Shown here piece by piece: positions 8,165-16,003 of a DNA stretch of 19,495 nt (within the stretch, counting starts at the first letter, position 1; every line of letters starts with the position of its first letter). Origin of the DNA: Planctomycetaceae bacterium (GTDB lineage Bacteria > Planctomycetota > Planctomycetia > Pirellulales > UBA1268); assembly GCA_005789975.1 (NCBI GenBank), contig SXWC01000049.1:1-19495 (forward strand). The letters run 5' to 3'. The translations under genes and the position numbers were made by a program. The notes beneath the pieces are model-generated. The model searched no databases, was not told the DNA's origin, and was given only the letters and a program-made list of their open reading frames with translations.

Positions 8165-9496
8165 ATGACAAGCCCCATTCAGTCGATCGACCAGCCCTCG
8201 TGCGGCGGGGCTTCCGGCACCGTGTCGCGCCGCTCTTTCGTCTCGGCCGCGGCCGCGGGCGGGGTGGCGGCCGGATTGATGGTCCACTCGTCGCGGGCGT
8301 CCGCGGAGGAGTCGCGGCCGCTGCGGCTCGGAATCATCGGCTGTGGCGGCCGCGGGAGCGGGGCGATCAACGACTCCCTGACCATCAACGACGGGGTGAA
8401 GCTCGTGGCGGCCGCCGACCTTTATGAGTCGCGGTGCGCCACCATGCGGAGGGCGATCACGGAGGCCCATCCCGACAAGATCGACCTCGACGATTCGCGG
8501 ATGTACGGCGGCCTCGACGGCTACAAGCGGGTGCTCGATGATCCGGCCGTCGATGTCGTGCTGATCACCACCTCGCCCGGCTTTCGCCCGCGTTACGTCC
8601 GCGCCGCGGTGGAGGCGGGCAAGCATGTCTTCGCCGAGAAGCCCGCGTGCGTCGATCCGGCGGGGTATCGGATCTGCCTGGAGGCCCACGACGCGGCCGT
8701 GGCCGGGGGCACGGCGATCGTCTGCGGCACGCAGTATCGCCGGCAGGCAAACTACATCGGCGCCGTGGAGCAGATTCGCCAGGGCGCGATTGGCGACGTG
8801 ATCGGTGCCACCACCCGCTATTGCTCGTCGGGCATCTGGTATCGGGCCCGGCAGGAAGACATGAGCGACGCCGAGTATCAGATGAACAACTGGATGCACT
8901 TCATCTGGCTGAGCGGAGATCAGATCGCCGAGCAGGCTGTCCACAACCTCGACGCCATCAACTGGGCGATGGGGGGCAATCCCGTGTCGGCGTTCGGTGC
9001 GGGAGGCCGTTTCACCCGGCCTGCCGACAGCGAAATGTGGGACAGCATGAGCGTCGATTACGAGTATTCCGACAATCGACTCGTGTCTTTCGAGTGCCGG
9101 CAGATCCCCGGCGCGGCCAACGAGAACGGCAGCGCCATCTATGGGTCGAAGGGCACCTGTTTCATCGGCGCCATCAGCAGCGGCTCACGCATCGTGGACC
9201 GCGGTGGAAAACAGGTCTGGGAGATGGCGGGCAGCATCGCCGATGCCTACAAGCAGGAGCACAAGGATCTGATCGACTCGGTCCGGGCCGGCAAGCCGAT
9301 CGTCGAACTGCGGCAGATGGCCGAGAGTTCGATGGTTGCGGTGATGGGGCGGATGGCGGCCTACACCGGCCAGCGGGTCACGTGGGACTTCGCGACCAAG
9401 GAGTCGAAGCTCGACCTCTTCCCCGAAGGCCTGACCTGGGAGTCGGCCCTGCCGAAACCGCAGCACGCCATCCCCGGGAAGACCAAACTCGTCTAG
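8165..9496 (+). CDS. Gfo/Idh/MocA family oxidoreductase with Tat signal
   Basis: This is a predicted NAD(P)-dependent sugar or cyclitol dehydrogenase exported folded through the Tat system. It has 443 residues; the ATG follows AGGAG at 8-nt spacing. The twin-arginine motif SRRSFV is at residues 21-26, followed by an alanine-rich h-region and ASA cleavage near residue 47. The Rossmann dinucleotide loop GIIGCGGRGSGA lies at 56-67, and the family catalytic motif EKP at 158-160. The C-terminal half has the family alpha/beta domain, including MNNWMHFIWLSGDQIAEQ and AVHNLDAINWAMGG with the conserved HxxD pair. It is the first gene of a five-gene operon. The second oxidoreductase, the DUF1080 protein and the transporter downstream suggest extracytoplasmic oxidation of a glycoside, with bound cofactor, as known for glucose-fructose oxidoreductase. 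The substrate is unknown. Confidence 0.93.
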   Translation: MTSPIQSIDQPSCGGASGTVSRRSFVSAAAAGGVAAGLMVHSSRASAEESRPLRLGIIGCGGRGSGAINDSLTINDGVKLVAAADLYESRCATMRRAITEAHPDKIDLDDSRMYGGLDGYKRVLDDPAVDVVLITTSPGFRPRYVRAAVEAGKHVFAEKPACVDPAGYRICLEAHDAAVAGGTAIVCGTQYRRQANYIGAVEQIRQGAIGDVIGATTRYCSSGIWYRARQEDMSDAEYQMNNWMHFIWLSGDQIAEQAVHNLDAINWAMGGNPVSAFGAGGRFTRPADSEMWDSMSVDYEYSDNRLVSFECRQIPGAANENGSAIYGSKGTCFIGAISSGSRIVDRGGKQVWEMAGSIADAYKQEHKDLIDSVRAGKPIVELRQMAESSMVAVMGRMAAYTGQRVTWDFATKESKLDLFPEGLTWESALPKPQHAIPGKTKLV

Positions 9497-9501
9497 CCTC
9501 G

Positions 9502-9527
9502 CACGGCCACGGGATCATCCCGCCGTG
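9502..9527 (+). other. Intercistronic hairpin
   Basis: CACGG (9502-9506) pairs with CCGTG (9523-9527), and inside it GGGAT (9511-9515) pairs with ATCCC (9517-9521). There is no T-run after it, so it is unlikely to end transcription. It may be an mRNA processing or stability element between the first and second genes of the operon. Confidence 0.3.
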
Positions 9528-9554
9528 AACGTCATGTCGTGAAAAGGAGTCTCG

Positions 9555-11519
9555 ATGTCCACCTCGTCGAAAGTCGTGGCCTCGTCGCCGATCTATCGCG
9601 GACCGTTGCCGCACATCACCACCGTCGAGCGGCTGCCGGTCACCGTCTACGACCAGCCGGGCGACGCCAGCCGGGCGGTGGCCCGCGAGATCGCGGACCT
9701 GGTGACGCAACGGGCCGCCGCAGGCAAGCGGACGGTGCTCGGCCTGGCCACCGGCAGCACGCCCGTCGGCGTCTATGACGAGTTGATCCGGCTGCACCGG
9801 GAAGAAGGGGTGACCTTCAAGACGGTCGTGACGTTCAACCTCGACGAATACTGGCCGATGCCGACCGATGCCCTGCAGGGCTACCACCGCTTCATGCGGG
9901 AGCATCTCTTCGACCACCTCGACATTCCCCTGGAATCGATCCACATTCCCGACGGCACACTGGCCCGCGAGAGCATCCCGGCGGCCTGCGTGGCCTACGA
10001 GGAGAAGATCCGCGAGGCCGGCGGCATCGACCTGCAGATCCTCGGGATCGGACGCACGGGCCACATCGGGTTCAACGAGCCGGGCAGCACCGTCGAGAGC
10101 CGCACCCGGCTGATCACGCTCGACAGCGTCACCCGGTCGGACGCCGCCAGTGATTTCTTCGGCGAGTGGAACGTGCCCCGGCAGGCGATCACGATGGGGG
10201 TCGGCACCATTCTCGCCGCCCGTCGGGTCGTGCTCCTCGCCTTCGGCGAACACAAGGCCCCGATCGTCCGCAAGGCGGTCGAGGAGCCGCCGTGCAGCCA
10301 CGTCTCGGCCAGCGCCCTCCAGCAGCACCCCGATGCGCGATTCGTGCTGGACCGGGCGGCGGCCGCCCGGCTGTCGCGTTTCGAGTCGCCCTGGGTCGTC
10401 GGGCCGCTCGATTCGATGGGGCTCGAGTGGGCCGACCAGCTCACCAAGAAGGCCGTGATCTGGCTGTCGCTGAAGCTCGGCAAGCCGATCCTCAAGCTCA
10501 CCGACGAAGACTACAACGAGCACTCCCTCCAGGACCTGCTCTCCTGCCGCGGCCGGGCCTACGACATCAACATCGAAGTCTTCCGTTCGATGCAGGACAC
10601 GATCACGGGCTGGCCCGGCGGCAAACCGGGGACCGCCCGACGGCAGCACGGCGGCTCCGACGTGTTTCCCAAGCGGGTCGTGATCTTCAGCCCGCACCCC
10701 GACGACGACGTCATCAGCATGGGCGGCACCTTCATCCGGCTCTGCGAGCAGGGGCACGAGGTGCACGTCGCCTATCAGACGAGCGGCAACATCGCCGTCT
10801 GGGACGAGTCGGCCGACCGGCACGTGGACTTCGTCGAGGAGTTCTGCAAAGCCTTCGGCGTGGGCACGAAGACGAGCGAGATCGCCGACAAGATCCGGCA
10901 GCATCTCAGGGAGAAGCCCCCGGGAACGGTCGACATCGCCGAACTTCAGGCCGTGAAGGGCCTGATCCGCCGGACGGAGGCCCGGGCCGGCGCCCGGTAT
11001 TCGGGCGTGAAGCCCGGGCACATCCACTTTCTCGACCTTCCCTTCTACGAGACGGGTCGCGTCCGCAAGAAGCCGATCGGCCCCGACGACATCGCGATCA
11101 CGGTGAAACTCCTCGACGAGGTTCAGCCGCACCAGATCTACGCCGCCGGCGATCTCTCCGATCCGCACGGCACCCATCGGGTCTGCCTGGCCGCGGTCCT
11201 GGGGGCGCTCGAGGCCACCGTGGACCGTCCGTGGGCGAAAGACTGCCAGCTCTGGCTCTACCGTGGTGCGTGGCAGGAGTGGGAGCCCCACGAGATCGAG
11301 ATGGCGGTGCCGCTGGCGCCCGACGAGGTCGAGCGGAAGCGGATGGCCATCTTCAAGCACGAGAGCCAGAAGGACCGCGCCCTCTTCCCGGGACCGACCG
11401 ACCCGCGGGAGTTCTGGCAGCGGGCCGAGGATCGCAACCGCGACACGGCCCGGCTCTACGACCGGCTCGGTCTGCCGGAATACGAGGCGATCGAGGGGTT
11501 CGTTCGCCATAAGTCATGA
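9555..11519 (+). CDS. Glucosamine-6-phosphate deaminase-like (NagB) fused to PIG-L/LmbE deacetylase
   Basis: This two-domain enzyme has 654 residues; the ATG follows AAAAGGAG at 5-nt spacing. Residues about 25-290 are a NagB isomerase/deaminase domain: LATGSTPVGVYDEL (64-77), NLDEYW (95-100, with Asp97 equivalent to E. coli Asp72) and GRTGHIGFNEP (166-176). His170 and Glu175 match catalytic His143 and Glu148, but Thr168 replaces Asp141. Residues about 373-640 are a PIG-L/LmbE zinc deacetylase domain: SPHPDDDVISMGG (379-391), with the metal-binding His-Pro-Asp-Asp, and DPHGTH (536-541), supplying the second His. In principle it could convert an N-acetylated amino-sugar phosphate to the amine and then to the ketose phosphate plus ammonia. 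The architecture matches the NagB-like long family known in Bacteroidetes and Planctomycetes, so activity should not be assumed to equal classic NagB. It is cytoplasmic, with no signal peptide. Confidence 0.92.
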   Translation: MSTSSKVVASSPIYRGPLPHITTVERLPVTVYDQPGDASRAVAREIADLVTQRAAAGKRTVLGLATGSTPVGVYDELIRLHREEGVTFKTVVTFNLDEYWPMPTDALQGYHRFMREHLFDHLDIPLESIHIPDGTLARESIPAACVAYEEKIREAGGIDLQILGIGRTGHIGFNEPGSTVESRTRLITLDSVTRSDAASDFFGEWNVPRQAITMGVGTILAARRVVLLAFGEHKAPIVRKAVEEPPCSHVSASALQQHPDARFVLDRAAAARLSRFESPWVVGPLDSMGLEWADQLTKKAVIWLSLKLGKPILKLTDEDYNEHSLQDLLSCRGRAYDINIEVFRSMQDTITGWPGGKPGTARRQHGGSDVFPKRVVIFSPHPDDDVISMGGTFIRLCEQGHEVHVAYQTSGNIAVWDESADRHVDFVEEFCKAFGVGTKTSEIADKIRQHLREKPPGTVDIAELQAVKGLIRRTEARAGARYSGVKPGHIHFLDLPFYETGRVRKKPIGPDDIAITVKLLDEVQPHQIYAAGDLSDPHGTHRVCLAAVLGALEATVDRPWAKDCQLWLYRGAWQEWEPHEIEMAVPLAPDEVERKRMAIFKHESQKDRALFPGPTDPREFWQRAEDRNRDTARLYDRLGLPEYEAIEGFVRHKS

Positions 11520-11544
11520 TCGGGATCGAGGCACGGAAAGAACG

Positions 11545-12573
11545 ATGAAGCGATACAACGTCGGGATCAGCGGCTACGGCTGGGCGGCGACGGCCCACAT
11601 CGCCGCGATCAATGCCACCACGCAGGGGCAGGTCACGGCCGTCTACTCGTCGCGGCCGCTCGATTCGGCCGAACTCTCGGCGAAGCACGGCGGCTCGATC
11701 AAGGCCTACCAGAGCCTCGATGCGATGCTCGCCGATCCCGACCTGCACGTCATCGACATCACGAGCTACCCCAGCAGCCACCGCGATCAGGCGGTGGCCG
11801 CGGCCAACGCGAAGAAGCACGTGATCATCGAAAAGCCGATGGCCAACACCCCCGAGGAGGTGCAGGACATTCTCGCCGCGGCCAAGGCCAACGGCGTGAG
11901 GGGCTGCGTCTGTCTCGAGTGCCGCTACTCCAACCAGTTTCAGGTGACCAAGGCCCTGATCGACGAGGGGCTTCTGGGCAGGGTGCATTACGGCGAGGTC
12001 GACTACTACCACGGGATCGGCCCGTGGTACGGGCAGTATCGCTGGAACACCGGCAAGAAGGATGGTGGCAGCGCGCTGCTCACCGCCGGCTGCCACGCCC
12101 TCGACGCGCTCCTGATGCTCATGGGCAGCGACGTCGAGACGGTGTCGAGCCTGAGCACGAAGTCGGCGAACGAGGTCTTCACCCCCTACGAGTACGACAC
12201 CTCGAGCGTGACGATCCTGCAGTTCAAGAACGGGGCCGTGGGCAAGACCGCGGCCATCGTGGACTGCCTCCAGCCCTATTACTTCCACACCCACCTCGTG
12301 GGCAGCGAGGGCAGCCTGCTCGACGACAGGTTTCACTCGGCGAAGCTCAAGGCCGACAAGGGCCACTGGAGCAGGCTTTCGATGAAGATGCTCGATTCGG
12401 GCGACGTGAGCGACCACCCGTATCAGGCGCAGTTCGAGGCCTTCTTCGCCGCTCTCGACGCCGGCTGCGAGATGCCGCTGACCGGTTTGGCGGAGGCGGC
12501 CAGGACGTTCGACGTGATCTTCGCAGCCGACAAGAGCGCCGCGCAGGGCGGGCAGCCGGTGCGACCGGCATGA
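11545..12573 (+). CDS. Gfo/Idh/MocA family oxidoreductase, cytoplasmic
   Basis: This predicted NAD(P)-dependent sugar dehydrogenase has 342 residues. I start it at the ATG after GGAAAG; the frame is open further upstream only as a shadow of the preceding gene. Rossmann loop GISGYGWAATAH is at residues 7-18, DITSYPSSH at 71-79, and the catalytic EKP at 96-98. The substrate-domain motif GGSALLTAGCHALDALLML (174-192) holds the conserved His184 and Asp187. No signal peptide is present, in contrast to the first oxidoreductase of the operon. Having one exported and one cytoplasmic member could let the cell oxidise a sugar outside and reduce or re-oxidise a keto-sugar inside. It begins 25 nt after the NagB/PIG-L stop. 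The substrate cannot be read from the sequence. Confidence 0.93.
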   Translation: MKRYNVGISGYGWAATAHIAAINATTQGQVTAVYSSRPLDSAELSAKHGGSIKAYQSLDAMLADPDLHVIDITSYPSSHRDQAVAAANAKKHVIIEKPMANTPEEVQDILAAAKANGVRGCVCLECRYSNQFQVTKALIDEGLLGRVHYGEVDYYHGIGPWYGQYRWNTGKKDGGSALLTAGCHALDALLMLMGSDVETVSSLSTKSANEVFTPYEYDTSSVTILQFKNGAVGKTAAIVDCLQPYYFHTHLVGSEGSLLDDRFHSAKLKADKGHWSRLSMKMLDSGDVSDHPYQAQFEAFFAALDAGCEMPLTGLAEAARTFDVIFAADKSAAQGGQPVRPA

Positions 12574-12591
12574 TCGGCGGCTCTCGACGGT

Positions 12592-12617
12592 TCTTTTTCT
12601 CGCATCTTTTTCTCGCA
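12592..12617 (+). repeat. Perfect 13-nt tandem repeat in the DUF1080 leader
   Basis: TCTTTTTCTCGCA occurs twice head to tail in the 58-nt gap before the DUF1080 gene. It is strikingly pyrimidine-rich for this genome and is followed at once by the G-rich ribosome site AAAGGGGGGA, which it could partly pair with. A role in setting translation of the downstream gene is possible but unproven. Confidence 0.6.
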
Positions 12618-12631
12618 AAGGGGGGACGGCC

Positions 12632-13441
12632 ATGGTGCAGCGAATCCGGCGGCGACTCGCCGCCTGTCTGGTCGGTGTCGCCTCGATCGGAGCCGGAGCC
12701 GTGGCCGGGGAGCTGCGGCCTTGGGTGAACGGCCGCGAGGTGTCGGGTGGTTCCGGAAGCGGGCCCGCGACCGGGTGTCTTTGTCGGCAGTCGCAAGGGG
12801 TCCCTGTGGAGCTTCGGCAGATGAGGATCAGGGAGGTCGCGGCGGCTGCGGAGGCCGGCCCCGAGGAGGGCTTCGTCGCCCTGTTCGATGGGAAGACGCT
12901 TGCGGGCTGGCAGGGAGCCCTCGACGGCCACGTTGTCGTTGACGGGGAGATCCGCTCGAAGCCGGGCGTCGGCGGCAACCTCCTGACGACGAAAGACTAC
13001 GGCGACTTCGTGCTTCGTTTCGACTTCAAGCTCACGCCGGGCGCCAACAACGGCCTCGGCATCCGGGCTCCGGTCGCCGGCGACGTCGCTTTCGAGGGCA
13101 TGGAGATCCAGATCCTCGACGACGGGCATCCGAAATATGCCGGTCTCAAGCCGTGGCAGGTGCACGGTTCGATCTACGGCGTGGTCGCGGCCGAGCAGGA
13201 CTGCCTGAAGCCGGTGGGGGAGTGGAACTCCGAGGAGGTCACGGTTCGTGGCTCCAGGGTCACGGTCGTGGTCAACGGCAAGACGGTCGTGGATGCCGAC
13301 ACCGCGACGTATCGGGACGGGAAGCCGAGCCCCGATGGAAAGCCGCACCCCGGACTCTCCCGCACGACGGGCCGAATCGGCTTTCTCGGCCACGGCGACG
13401 AGGTACACTTTCGCGACATCCGCATTCAGGAGTTGAAATGA
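12632..13441 (+). CDS. Exported DUF1080 protein (3-keto-disaccharide/glycoside hydrolase-like)
   Basis: This protein has 269 residues with a G-rich ribosome site upstream. A signal peptide spans about residues 1-26 (RRRLAACLVGVASIGAGAVA). The DUF1080 (PF06439) concanavalin-like domain runs from about 80 to 268: GFVALFDGKTLAGW, DFVLRFDFKLTPGANNGLGI, EGMEIQILDD, HGSIYG, VGEWNSEEVTVRGSRVTVVV with NGKTV following, and the end GRIGFLGHGDEVHFRDIRIQ. Members of this family cleave 3-keto-glycosides made by Gfo/Idh dehydrogenases, which fits the two oxidoreductases in this operon. Oddly, residues about 31-69 (WVNGREV, then TGCLCRQSQGVPVELRQMRI) resemble the last part of another DUF1080 domain, as if an upstream copy had been mostly deleted. 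Its stop overlaps the transporter start (ATGA), and its 3' end supplies the transporter's AGGAG site. Confidence 0.9.
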   Translation: MVQRIRRRLAACLVGVASIGAGAVAGELRPWVNGREVSGGSGSGPATGCLCRQSQGVPVELRQMRIREVAAAAEAGPEEGFVALFDGKTLAGWQGALDGHVVVDGEIRSKPGVGGNLLTTKDYGDFVLRFDFKLTPGANNGLGIRAPVAGDVAFEGMEIQILDDGHPKYAGLKPWQVHGSIYGVVAAEQDCLKPVGEWNSEEVTVRGSRVTVVVNGKTVVDADTATYRDGKPSPDGKPHPGLSRTTGRIGFLGHGDEVHFRDIRIQELK

Positions 13442-14751
13442 GTCATACCGATGCCGCTGCCCGCAAGGCCCCGACGTTCCGCCTCTGGCTGATGATGGTG
13501 CTCGAGTTCGCGATCTGGGGCGCGTGGCTGCCGCTGATCTGGGGCTACATGGGCAAGGACGGCCTGGCCTTCACCGAACCGCAGACCGCCTGGGTCGGCA
13601 GCGCGTTCGCGATCGCGTCGATCGTCGGCATCTTCTTCTCGAGCCAGTTCGCCGACCGGACGTTCGCGGCCGAGAAGTTCATGGCCTTCAGCCATCTCGT
13701 GGGCGGGCTGGCGATCCTCGGGATGTACTGGGCGACCGACATCGCCGCCGCGACCGGGCTGGGCGTGTTTCCCGTCTTCTTCGGCCTGATGCTCCTCCAT
13801 TCGCTCCTCTATGTGCCGACGATCTCGGTGTCGAATTCGATCGCCTTCACGCACATGAAGAACGCCCAGAAGGAGTTCGGGCTCGTGCGCATGGGAGGCA
13901 CGATCGGCTGGATCCTCGCGGCGTGGCCGCTGTACTTCGTGCTCCAGGGCAAGGAAGGGGCCGAAGCGGTCGCCGCCAGCCGCAACATCTTCCTGGTCTC
14001 CGGAGTCACCTCGCTGGCACTCGCGGCCTACAGCCTGATGCTGCCGCACACGCCTCCCAAGCGGGCAGCTGCCGGCGACGGTCTGGCCTGGCTGAAGGCG
14101 GCCAAGTTCCTGGCTCATCCGTTTCTGCTGGTCCTTTTCATCGTGACCTTCATCGACGCCGTGATTCACAACGGCTACTTCGTGATGGCCGGGGACTTTC
14201 TCAAGAGCAAGACGGTCGGCATCAAGCCGGAGTGGATCATGCCGGTGATGAGTATCGGCCAGGTGGCGGAGATCGCCACGATGGCGGTGCTCGGCACCGT
14301 GCTCGCACGGCTCGGCTGGAAGACCACGATGATCCTCGGAATCCTCGGGCATGCGGCCCGGTTCGCGGTTTTCGCCTTTCTGCCGGAGAACCAGGGGGTG
14401 ATCATCGCGGTGCAGGTGCTCCATGGCATCTGCTACGCCTTCTTTTTCGCCACGCTCTACATCTTCATCGACGCAGCGTTCCCGAAGGACGTGCGGAGCA
14501 GCGCCCAGAGCCTGTTCAACTTGCTCGTGCTCGGGCTCGGCGACCTGGCCGCCAAGTGGCTCTTCATCCCCCTCCAGGGCAAGCTGACCACCGACAACGT
14601 CGTGGACTACAAGACGCTCTTCCTCTGGCCGACGTTCATGGCGCTCGCCGCCGCGGTGGTATTGGCGGTCGCGTTCTGGCCGCCGAAGTCGCTGGCCACC
14701 GCAGCCGAGACGGAGGACGATCTCGAGACGGAACCGCAGGCGATCACCTGA
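13438..14751 (+). CDS. MFS transporter, nucleoside:H+ symporter (NHS/NupG-like) type
   Basis: This inner-membrane symporter probably imports a nucleoside, sugar or glycoside breakdown product. It has 437 residues and about twelve hydrophobic segments. The start is the ATG in the ATGA overlap with the DUF1080 gene, preceded by AGGAG at 6-nt spacing, so the two are translationally coupled. NHS-type features are the opening RLWLMMVLEFAIWGAWLPLI (residues 15-34), the cytoplasmic DRTFAAEKF after helix 2, and the helix-5 entry FGLVRMGGTIGWI. The C-terminal half contains YAFFFATLYIFIDAAFPKDV and RSSAQSLFNLLVLGLGDLAA, typical of NupG-like proteins. The C-terminal tail is acidic. It is the last gene of the five-gene operon. 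NHS-like permeases are common in planctomycete sugar clusters, so the substrate need not be a nucleoside. Confidence 0.92.
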   Translation: MSHTDAAARKAPTFRLWLMMVLEFAIWGAWLPLIWGYMGKDGLAFTEPQTAWVGSAFAIASIVGIFFSSQFADRTFAAEKFMAFSHLVGGLAILGMYWATDIAAATGLGVFPVFFGLMLLHSLLYVPTISVSNSIAFTHMKNAQKEFGLVRMGGTIGWILAAWPLYFVLQGKEGAEAVAASRNIFLVSGVTSLALAAYSLMLPHTPPKRAAAGDGLAWLKAAKFLAHPFLLVLFIVTFIDAVIHNGYFVMAGDFLKSKTVGIKPEWIMPVMSIGQVAEIATMAVLGTVLARLGWKTTMILGILGHAARFAVFAFLPENQGVIIAVQVLHGICYAFFFATLYIFIDAAFPKDVRSSAQSLFNLLVLGLGDLAAKWLFIPLQGKLTTDNVVDYKTLFLWPTFMALAAAVVLAVAFWPPKSLATAAETEDDLETEPQAIT

Positions 14752-14832
14752 GCCGCCGCCGGGATGCCCGCCGTCCGGCGAACCTCGTGAGGACGACGGT
14801 CAGCCGTGTCCGGGATCCCCATGCTTTTCCCG

Positions 14833-14854
14833 CAGGGCGGTCACGTGCGCCCTG
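14833..14854. terminator. Hairpin between convergent genes, possible bidirectional terminator
   Basis: CAGGGCG and CGCCCTG form a perfect 7-bp stem around an 8-nt loop in the 118-nt gap where the transporter and the HlyD adaptor converge. No T-run follows on either strand, so it is not a textbook intrinsic terminator. Position and perfect pairing are the only support. Confidence 0.35.
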
Positions 14855-14859
14855 ACGAC

Positions 14860-14887
14860 GGGACGCTCGTCACGGGACGCTTGTCAC
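14860..14887. repeat. 14-nt tandem duplication at the 3' end of the HlyD gene
   Basis: GGGACGCTCGTCAC is followed directly by GGGACGCTTGTCAC, one mismatch in 14. The duplication spans the stop codon of the minus-strand adaptor gene, which ends PVTSVP. It looks like a small slippage duplication with no evident function. Confidence 0.5.
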
Positions 14888-16003
14888 GGGGAGAGTGGCG
14901 GCGGCTTCGATGAAGACCTCCACCTGCTGCCCAACGAAAAGTCGTGGCCGTCCCTGGGGATCGAACTCGTAGATGACCTGCAGCACGCGGGTGTCCACTC
15001 GCTCGGTCGTGTCGCCCGTCAGCGATTTCTTCGGGACGACGAACGGCTCAACCCGGACGAATTGCAGCGGGTAGCGTTGCTGGAGATTTCCCCGGGGCAC
15101 CGCATAGGCCACGGCATCCTCGCTGAAGCGGGCGATGTCGTACTCGTCGATGTCCACCCGGACGTGCAGGCGATCGACGTTTCCCAGGGTGACGAGTGTC
15201 TCCCCGCGGGTGTTGCCGACAAACTCACCGGGATGCACGTCGGTCTGCAGCACCTTGCCCTGCACCATAGCCCGGACGGTAAGCCGTTCGATGTCGGTCT
15301 CGATCCTCGCGACGGCCGCCTCGGCCTCCGTGATCTGCGACTTCGTGACATCGCGGTCGTATTCCCATGAGCCTGCGGCGAGCAGCTTGTAGTCCGCCTC
15401 CGCCTTGTCGTACTTCGCCTTGGTCGTTCTCAAAAGGTCGCGTTTCTCGATGAGTTCCGCCTCGGTCGTGACCTTGTTGGCGAACGTCTGCTCGGCGCGT
15501 CGCACCAGGTCGGCCGCCGTATCCATGTTCGCCTTCGCCGCGCTCACCTCGGCCAATAGGGCCGGGAGTTTCTCCTTGCGGGGTTCGGCCTCCTGGCGGA
15601 CGAGTTCCGCACGGCACCTCGAGAGCGCGGCCCGTGCCTTGGCCAGCTCGCTGCGGAACTCGCGATCATCGAGGCGGAAGAGCGGGGCTCCGACGGCGAC
15701 GTCGTCTCCCTGGCGAACGAACACCTCGACGACGATTCCGTTCATGGGAGTGCCGATGAAGATGTTGTCTCCCTGTGCCTCGACGATTCCGGACGCGGCC
15801 AGCGTGTCCGAGAACGGGCTCGTTGCCGGCATGATCGGTGGCGGTGAGTCCTTCGTGACGAATCGTGTCTGCCGCACGTACCAGAGCGTGAATCCGAGGA
15901 GTGACAACGCGATCACCGGCAGACCGAAACGCACGAGCACATCCACCACGCCCACGGGGCGGTTCGTACGGCGGCGTTGCTGAAGCGATGATTCAAGCAG
16001 CAT
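14870..16003 (-). CDS. HlyD-family periplasmic adaptor (orphan)
   Basis: This membrane-fusion protein of an export or efflux system has 377 residues from the ATG at 16003. An upstream GTG at 16045 would give 391; neither has a clear ribosome site. A single anchor helix spans about residues 27-43. The first lipoyl half is at 88-112 (MNGIVVEVFVRQGDDVAVGA), a coiled-coil hairpin of about 115-240 rich in Ala, Glu, Lys and Arg, then the second lipoyl half (LTVRAMVQGKVLQTDVHPGE, 241-260) and a beta-barrel (DRLHVRVDIDEYDIARFSED). The layout resembles adaptors that work with MacB-type ABC exporters. No permease, ATPase or channel gene lies beside it in this window, so its partner is unknown. It converges on the sugar operon. 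Confidence 0.88.
   Translation of the reverse strand: MLLESSLQQRRRTNRPVGVVDVLVRFGLPVIALSLLGFTLWYVRQTRFVTKDSPPPIMPATSPFSDTLAASGIVEAQGDNIFIGTPMNGIVVEVFVRQGDDVAVGAPLFRLDDREFRSELAKARAALSRCRAELVRQEAEPRKEKLPALLAEVSAAKANMDTAADLVRRAEQTFANKVTTEAELIEKRDLLRTTKAKYDKAEADYKLLAAGSWEYDRDVTKSQITEAEAAVARIETDIERLTVRAMVQGKVLQTDVHPGEFVGNTRGETLVTLGNVDRLHVRVDIDEYDIARFSEDAVAYAVPRGNLQQRYPLQFVRVEPFVVPKKSLTGDTTERVDTRVLQVIYEFDPQGRPRLFVGQQVEVFIEAAATLPVTSVP

Noticed and set aside
9378..11510. A 710-codon minus-strand open frame opposite the NagB/PIG-L gene
   Set aside because: The plus strand has catalytic motifs and a good ribosome site; the antisense frame is a codon-bias artefact with no family resemblance.
13153..13437. 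N-terminal extension of the MFS transporter frame
   Set aside because: It lies wholly within the DUF1080 gene in another frame; the ATGA overlap with AGGAG upstream marks the real start.
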